Source: an uncultured Lachnospiraceae bacterium (GTDB lineage: Bacteria; Bacillota; Clostridia; Lachnospirales; Lachnospiraceae). From it: 9,996 bases of DNA. This document shows, in pieces, positions 7,046 to 9,996 of this stretch (its first letter is position 1; every line of letters begins with the position of its first letter). The stretch lies in contig CANPZR010000075.1 in the NCBI GenBank assembly GCA_947589175.1, forward strand, positions 1 to 9,996. The letters run 5' to 3'. The notes below the pieces were generated by a model that was not told the origin of the DNA, made no database searches, and was given only the letters and a program-made list of their open reading frames with translations. The position numbers were made by a program, and so were the translations under genes.

Positions 7046-7084
7046 CTATTCATGTAGAAAAATTTTCAGAAGGGAGATCAGATC

Positions 7085-7483
7085 ATGGAACGATTGCTGT
7101 ACGCTACACAGGAAAATGCGAAGAATTTGTTTGAGGCGAATATTCCTTCGCGGAATTTATACTCGTTAGAGAGGGAGGGTTCCACCCTCATCCTTCACAT
7201 AAGCGCGGAGCTGGATCATCATCTGGCGGACCAGGTGAGCCGCACGGTGGACATTCAGATTGAGAACGGAACGCTCAAAACACTTATTTTTGACTTCACG
7301 GGAATGACTTTTATGGACAGCTCCGGTATCGGCATGGTCATGGGCCGGTATCGGAAAATGAATTTTCTGGGGGGCATGACGTATGTCACTGGCATCGGTG
7401 AGGGCGTGGACCGGATTTTTTCCATGTCCGGGCTGTACCGGGTGATTCCCAGGCTGGATGCAGGGAAGCGGGAGGAAAAGTGA
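7085..7483 (+). CDS. spoIIAA: Anti-sigma-F factor antagonist SpoIIAA
   Basis: This is a STAS-domain protein of 132 aa. In the known pathway, its dephosphorylated form binds SpoIIAB and frees sigma-F in the forespore. SpoIIAB phosphorylates it and SpoIIE reverses this. The family signatures are clear: ELDHHLADQV (42-51), MDSSGIGMVMGRY (77-89) and FSMSGLYRVI (112-121). S79 aligns with the phosphorylated serine of Bacillus SpoIIAA. The start ATG 7085 has AGGGAG at 7071-7076 with an 8-nt spacer. Compared with the 117-aa Bacillus protein there are about 20 extra residues before the STAS fold, and no internal start with a good ribosome binding site would remove them. It is the first gene of the spoIIA block. 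Confidence 0.95.
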   Translation: MERLLYATQENAKNLFEANIPSRNLYSLEREGSTLILHISAELDHHLADQVSRTVDIQIENGTLKTLIFDFTGMTFMDSSGIGMVMGRYRKMNFLGGMTYVTGIGEGVDRIFSMSGLYRVIPRLDAGKREEK

Positions 7484-7523
7484 AAATATGCGCGCGAAAG
7501 CGGCGCGGAAATGAGGAAAAAAG

Positions 7524-7964
7524 ATGAAAAAGAAAAATGAAATTACGTTGATTTTTGACAGCAGCTCGGAAAATGAGGGGCTGGCCCGGATGGTGGTGGC
7601 CGCGTTTCTGACGCGGCTGGACCCGACGGTGGAGGAAATGGCGGACGTCAAGACCGCGGTCTCGGAAGCGGTGACGAACGCGGTGATTCACGGCTATGAG
7701 GGACGGGAGGGAACGATTACCATACATAGCCGGATTGAGGGAAATGTGCTGGAGATAGAAGTGCGGGACCAGGGCGTGGGGATACCGGATATACAAAAGG
7801 CTATGGAGCCCCTCTATACGACGAAGCCGGAGCTGGAGCGCTCCGGTATGGGATTTGCCTTTATGGAGGCCTTTATGGACGAGCTGGAGGTGCAGTCGGA
7901 GAAGGGAACGGGAACTACCGTGCGAATGAAAAAGACGATTTACAGCGCGCTGAACCTATCGTAG
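7524..7964 (+). CDS. spoIIAB: Anti-sigma-F factor and serine kinase SpoIIAB
   Basis: This GHKL-family ATPase of 146 aa has the same length as Bacillus SpoIIAB. It binds and inhibits sigma-F with ATP and phosphorylates SpoIIAA. The N box reads SEAVTNAVIHGY, with E48 as the likely catalytic base and N52 as the magnesium ligand. The G1 box is DQGVGIP (82-88) and the G2 box is ERSGMGFAFM (105-114). The C-terminal GTGTTVRMKK strand is typical. The start ATG 7524 follows TGAGGA at 7512-7517 with a 6-nt spacer. It lies 40 nt after spoIIAA and 12 nt before sigF, as one operon. Confidence 0.96.
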   Translation: MKKKNEITLIFDSSSENEGLARMVVAAFLTRLDPTVEEMADVKTAVSEAVTNAVIHGYEGREGTITIHSRIEGNVLEIEVRDQGVGIPDIQKAMEPLYTTKPELERSGMGFAFMEAFMDELEVQSEKGTGTTVRMKKTIYSALNLS

Positions 7965-7969
7965 AGGAG
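7965..7969 (+). promoter_or_regulatory. Ribosome binding site that decides the sigF start
   Basis: AGGAG (7965-7969) begins right after the spoIIAB stop. It is 7 nt from ATG 7977 but only 1 nt from the in-frame GTG 7971, so ATG 7977 is the start. Confidence 0.8.
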
Positions 7970-7976
7970 CGTGCCC

Positions 7977-8702
7977 ATGGAAACCATAGATCTCATCAAA
8001 CAGGCACGATCTGGGGATAAGCTGGCGAGAGAACAGGTGATAAAAGACAACATGGCTCTGGTGTACAGTATTGTGAGGAGATTTACGGGAAGAGGATACG
8101 ACCCGGAGGATCTGGGGCAGATCGGAGCCATCGGCCTGATCAAGGCGGTGGACAAGTTCGATCTCAATTACAACGTGCAGTTCTCCACCTACGCGGTGCC
8201 CATGATCACCGGTGAGATTAAGCGTTTTCTGCGGGACGACGGCATGGTGAAGGTGAGCCGTTCCCTGAAGGAGAGCGGCTGGAAGGTAAAGAAGGCGGCG
8301 GAGCGCCTGGCGGGGGAACTGGGACGGGAGGCCACGGTGGAGGAGCTGTGCGCTGCCACCGAAATGGAAAAGGAAGAACTGGTCATGGCGCTGGAGGCGG
8401 GAAACGAGGTGGAATCTCTCAACAAGACGATTTTTCAGAAGGAGGGGAGCGAGATCGCGCTGATGGACAAAATTCCCTCGGAGCGGGACGAGAGCGAGAG
8501 CGTCCTCAACCACCTCTTGCTGGAACAGCTGCTCGAGGAGTTAGAGAGCCGGGAGCGGCGGCTCATCGAAATGCGGTATTTTCAGGATATGACCCAGTCC
8601 CAGGTAGCGGAGAAGCTGAACATGAACCAGGTGCAGGTGAGCCGGATGGAGAAAAAAATCCTGACGTCCATGCGGAACCGTGTTTTTTTAATTTCTGAAT
8701 AA
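7977..8702 (+). CDS. sigF: RNA polymerase sigma-F factor, forespore-specific
   Basis: This sigma-70 family protein of 241 aa directs the first forespore-specific transcription. Region 2 spans about 26-88, with the core-binding and -10 recognition stretch (DPEDLGQIGAIGLIKAVDKFD, 42-62, then FSTYAVPMITGEIKRFLRDDG). Region 3 starts at VKVSRSLKE. The region 4 helix-turn-helix (about 205-233) reads MTQSQVAEKLNMNQVQVSRM. Sigma-F is told from the close relative sigma-G by its place directly after spoIIAA and spoIIAB. The start is set by AGGAG 7965-7969. Its own activity is held by SpoIIAB until engulfment begins (family knowledge). Confidence 0.96.
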   Translation: METIDLIKQARSGDKLAREQVIKDNMALVYSIVRRFTGRGYDPEDLGQIGAIGLIKAVDKFDLNYNVQFSTYAVPMITGEIKRFLRDDGMVKVSRSLKESGWKVKKAAERLAGELGREATVEELCAATEMEKEELVMALEAGNEVESLNKTIFQKEGSEIALMDKIPSERDESESVLNHLLLEQLLEELESRERRLIEMRYFQDMTQSQVAEKLNMNQVQVSRMEKKILTSMRNRVFLISE

Positions 8703-8725
8703 AAAATAATTTTTTGGCAATGGTA
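8697..8725 (+). promoter_or_regulatory. Candidate forespore (sigma-G/sigma-F type) promoter before the small ORF and spoVA genes
   Basis: GAATA (8697-8701) fits a sigma-G-type -35 (GHATR). After 17 bp, AATGGTA (8719-8725) is one fixed base short of the -10 form CATnnTA. The position fits the independent forespore expression of spoVA in Bacillus. The match is imperfect, and the predicted start would fall almost on the ribosome binding site, so this is weak evidence. Confidence 0.3.
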
Positions 8726-8746
8726 ATACCGAAAGGAAGTGGTTTT

Positions 8747-8905
8747 GTGAAAAAAGCCGGACTGATTACCATTGCTATTATTTTGCTTGCCACAGGCGCC
8801 ATAATGTATTACCAGATGGGCGCAAGCCGGGAAAAGAGACCGGCGGACATGGGAAAAGGGACATTGGTAAAGGAGTACTTTGGATGGAAGAAATATTATT
8901 TATAA
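8747..8905 (+). CDS. Small single-pass membrane protein of unknown function between sigF and spoVAA, 52 aa
   Basis: GTG 8747 is preferred because AAAGGAAG (8732-8739) lies 7 nt before it; the in-frame TTG 8714 and ATG 8720 lack a site. The protein starts with two lysines, then one hydrophobic helix (about 4-22, AGLITIAIILLATGAIMYY), then a charged tail ending EYFGWKKYYL. There is no lipobox cysteine. It is either a membrane-anchored peptide with an outward tail or a short secreted peptide. It is not recognised as a standard spoIIA or spoVA member. Its last 22 bases overlap the start of spoVAA, whose ribosome binding site lies inside this ORF, so translation of the two is probably coupled. The position implies a forespore or spore-membrane role (inference). 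Confidence 0.7.
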   Translation: MKKAGLITIAIILLATGAIMYYQMGASREKRPADMGKGTLVKEYFGWKKYYL

Positions 8906-9516
8906 AGGTGGCGCAGAATGTCCCGGTGAAGAACCGGATCCTGACATTCCGGGATATCGCGGATATGTACTGCGCCAACCGGGATATCGTCAAAACGCTG
9001 GAAAAGGAAATCTTTTACACGCTGCCCGCGGGCGGAAGCCAGAAGACTATATTTACAATTACAAAGGTGTACGAGGGAATCTTAAAAATCTATCCTCATC
9101 TCCAGATTGAAAATATGGGCGAACAGGATTTTATCGTGGATCTGGAGGAACCGGACAAAAAAGAAAAGAGCCGGGCGGCGGAGTACGCGAAGGCGGTTCT
9201 CGTGAGCCTCATCATTTTTTTCGGAGCGGCCTTTACCATTATGACGTTTAACGAGGACGTGAGCGTGGCGGCCGTATTTGACAAGGTGTATTTTCTGATC
9301 ATGGGTCAGGAGAAAACGGGAGGGTCTGTTCTGGAAGTCTGTTACGCCATTGGCCTGCCCATCGGGATTCTCGTCTTTTATAATCATTTCCGCAGAAAAA
9401 AGCTGAGGGACGACCTGACGCCGATTCAGGTGGAAATGAACAATTACGAGGAGCAGGTGAATAAGGCGATTATCAAGACGGCTGCCAGGGAGGGAAAGAC
9501 CATTGATACTAATTAA
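8884..9516 (+). CDS. spoVAA: Stage V sporulation protein AA (SpoVAA)
   Basis: This 210-aa protein is close to the Bacillus length of about 206. SpoVA proteins form the channel that moves dipicolinic acid into the forespore and releases it at germination. SpoVAA has a soluble N-terminal part (1-100), containing RILTFRDIADMYCAN and a FTITKVYEGILKIYPHLQIE segment. Two membrane helices follow (about 104-123 and 148-167), then a basic-to-acidic tail. AAAGGAG (8869-8875) lies 8 nt before ATG 8884, within the upstream small ORF. The identity rests on this architecture plus the order sigF, spoVAA, spoVAB, spoVAC, the same as in Bacillus. It overlaps spoVAB by 14 nt. Confidence 0.9.
   Translation: MEEILFIKVAQNVPVKNRILTFRDIADMYCANRDIVKTLEKEIFYTLPAGGSQKTIFTITKVYEGILKIYPHLQIENMGEQDFIVDLEEPDKKEKSRAAEYAKAVLVSLIIFFGAAFTIMTFNEDVSVAAVFDKVYFLIMGQEKTGGSVLEVCYAIGLPIGILVFYNHFRRKKLRDDLTPIQVEMNNYEEQVNKAIIKTAAREGKTIDTN
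9487..9494 (+). promoter_or_regulatory. Ribosome binding site supporting the TTG start of spoVAB
   Basis: AGGGAGGG lies inside the end of spoVAA and is 8 nt from TTG 9503. The next in-frame ATG, at 9527, has no comparable site and would cut into the first membrane helix. Confidence 0.7.
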
Positions 9517-9916
9517 ACAGGCCGCAATGGCTTTTCTGGGGCTTTGCAGCGGACTCACCGTGGCGGCCGGCGTTTTTGCCTTCATTACCATGCTGGGCAT
9601 TATCCCGCGGCTGGCGGGAAGGACGGATACGGCCCGTTATATTTACCAGTACGAGAACGCCGTCATACTGGGGGGAACGCTTGGAAACATCTGGATTCTG
9701 TTCGGGATTCCCCTTCGCCTGTCCGCGGTCTTAGTCTGTCTGTTCGGCCTGTTTGCCGGAATTTTTGTGGGGTGCCTCGCCATGGCTCTGGCCGAGATGC
9801 TGCGGGCGTTTCCCATCATGGTAAACAGGGCGCAGCTGAAAGAGGGATTTCCCATTGTCGTTCTGGCCATAGCCCTGGGGAAAATGACAGGGACATTATT
9901 TCAATTTTTTGTATGA
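9503..9916 (+). CDS. spoVAB: Stage V sporulation protein AB (SpoVAB)
   Basis: This is a very hydrophobic 137-aa protein; the Bacillus counterpart is about 141 aa. It has several membrane helices (about 8-32, 52-70, 73-97 and 112-135). Family-like segments are GLTVAAGVFAFITMLGIIPR near the N terminus, YEN-VILGGTLGN in the middle and ALGKMTGTLFQFF at the end. It belongs to the spore inner-membrane dipicolinic acid transport system. TTG 9503 is used as start on the strength of the AGGGAGGG site. The gene overlaps the end of spoVAA by 14 nt, which suggests coupled translation, and is followed by spoVAC after 21 nt. Confidence 0.92.
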   Translation: MILIKQAAMAFLGLCSGLTVAAGVFAFITMLGIIPRLAGRTDTARYIYQYENAVILGGTLGNIWILFGIPLRLSAVLVCLFGLFAGIFVGCLAMALAEMLRAFPIMVNRAQLKEGFPIVVLAIALGKMTGTLFQFFV

Positions 9917-9937
9917 TATAAATTAGGAGGAATCGTC

Positions 9938-9996
9938 ATGGAAAAAAACAAGACAAATATCAAGGAAGTGATCCGGGAGCGGTCGCCGGAGAAAAA
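9938..9996 (+). CDS. spoVAC: Start of a gene, probably spoVAC, cut by the window end
   Basis: ATG 9938 has a perfect AGGAGG at 9925-9930 with a 7-nt spacer, and 19 codons are visible, MEKNKTNIKEVIRERSPEK. The charged, soluble start fits the short cytosolic N terminus of SpoVAC. The name rests mainly on the conserved order spoVAA-spoVAB-spoVAC, since the membrane part lies outside the window. Confidence 0.7.
   Translation, partial: MEKNKTNIKEVIRERSPEK

Noticed and set aside
6966..7084. dacF, which precedes spoIIAA in Bacillus
   Set aside because: There is no room and no coding signal in this 119-nt gap; the upstream gene is the TPR protein, so dacF is not linked to spoIIA here.
7488..7514. 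8-codon ORF between spoIIAA and spoIIAB whose TGA overlaps the spoIIAB ribosome binding site
   Set aside because: It could be a coupling mini-ORF, but GGAGG is 12 nt away and such a short frame is easily random.
7971..7976. In-frame GTG start for sigF
   Set aside because: Only 1 nt from the ribosome binding site; ATG 7977 has the normal 7-nt spacing.
8701..8715. A-run/T-run symmetric stretch after sigF as a terminator
   Set aside because: The stem would be only A-T pairs with a 3-nt loop, too weak to terminate; the downstream genes continue in the same direction.

Overview
The window looks like a chromosomal segment of a spore-forming anaerobic Firmicute, most likely a Clostridia member of the Lachnospiraceae type. 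The evidence is a spoIIA-spoVA sporulation block, strong purine-rich ribosome binding sites (GGAGG), an [FeFe]-hydrogenase-like protein, and moderately GC-rich codon use with AT-rich intergenic gaps. All genes read on the + strand. No RNA gene, insertion sequence, CRISPR array or phage gene was seen.

Layout. (1) 2-436 is the 3' end of a lysine-rich surface protein with bacterial Ig-like repeats, closed by a strong terminator (488-521). (2) A near-consensus promoter (526-554), with an unusual concentric dyad over its -10 box, drives a GTG-started gene for a soluble fusion: ferredoxin, [FeFe]-hydrogenase H-cluster domain, extra Fe-S domain and chemoreceptor signalling domain (602-2530). The valyl-tRNA synthetase gene valS follows with its ribosome binding site directly after the upstream stop codon; no T-box leader is visible. 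(3) A second promoter, with a 25-bp palindrome upstream of it, precedes a 47-aa acidic small protein (5424-5567) and a zinc-ribbon/TPR/membrane/coiled-coil protein (5589-6965), closed by a terminator at 7006-7045. (4) The forespore block follows: spoIIAA, spoIIAB, sigF, an unrecognised 52-aa single-pass membrane protein, spoVAA, spoVAB and the first 19 codons of spoVAC, which is cut by the window end.

How the genes work together. In the known family pathway, SpoIIAB is an anti-sigma factor and kinase that holds sigma-F. Dephosphorylated SpoIIAA releases sigma-F in the forespore. The SpoVA proteins later form the dipicolinic acid channel of the spore inner membrane. The small membrane ORF overlaps the start of spoVAA, and a weak forespore-type promoter candidate lies just before it.

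The most interesting item is the hydrogenase-chemoreceptor fusion. It keeps all four H-cluster cysteines but has proline where catalytic enzymes carry the proton-transfer cysteine, and its output is a methyl-accepting-type signalling hairpin. This fits a cytoplasmic hydrogen or redox sensor rather than an enzyme. The two small proteins, the operator-like dyads and the pairing of valS with the sensor gene are the other points worth a second look.
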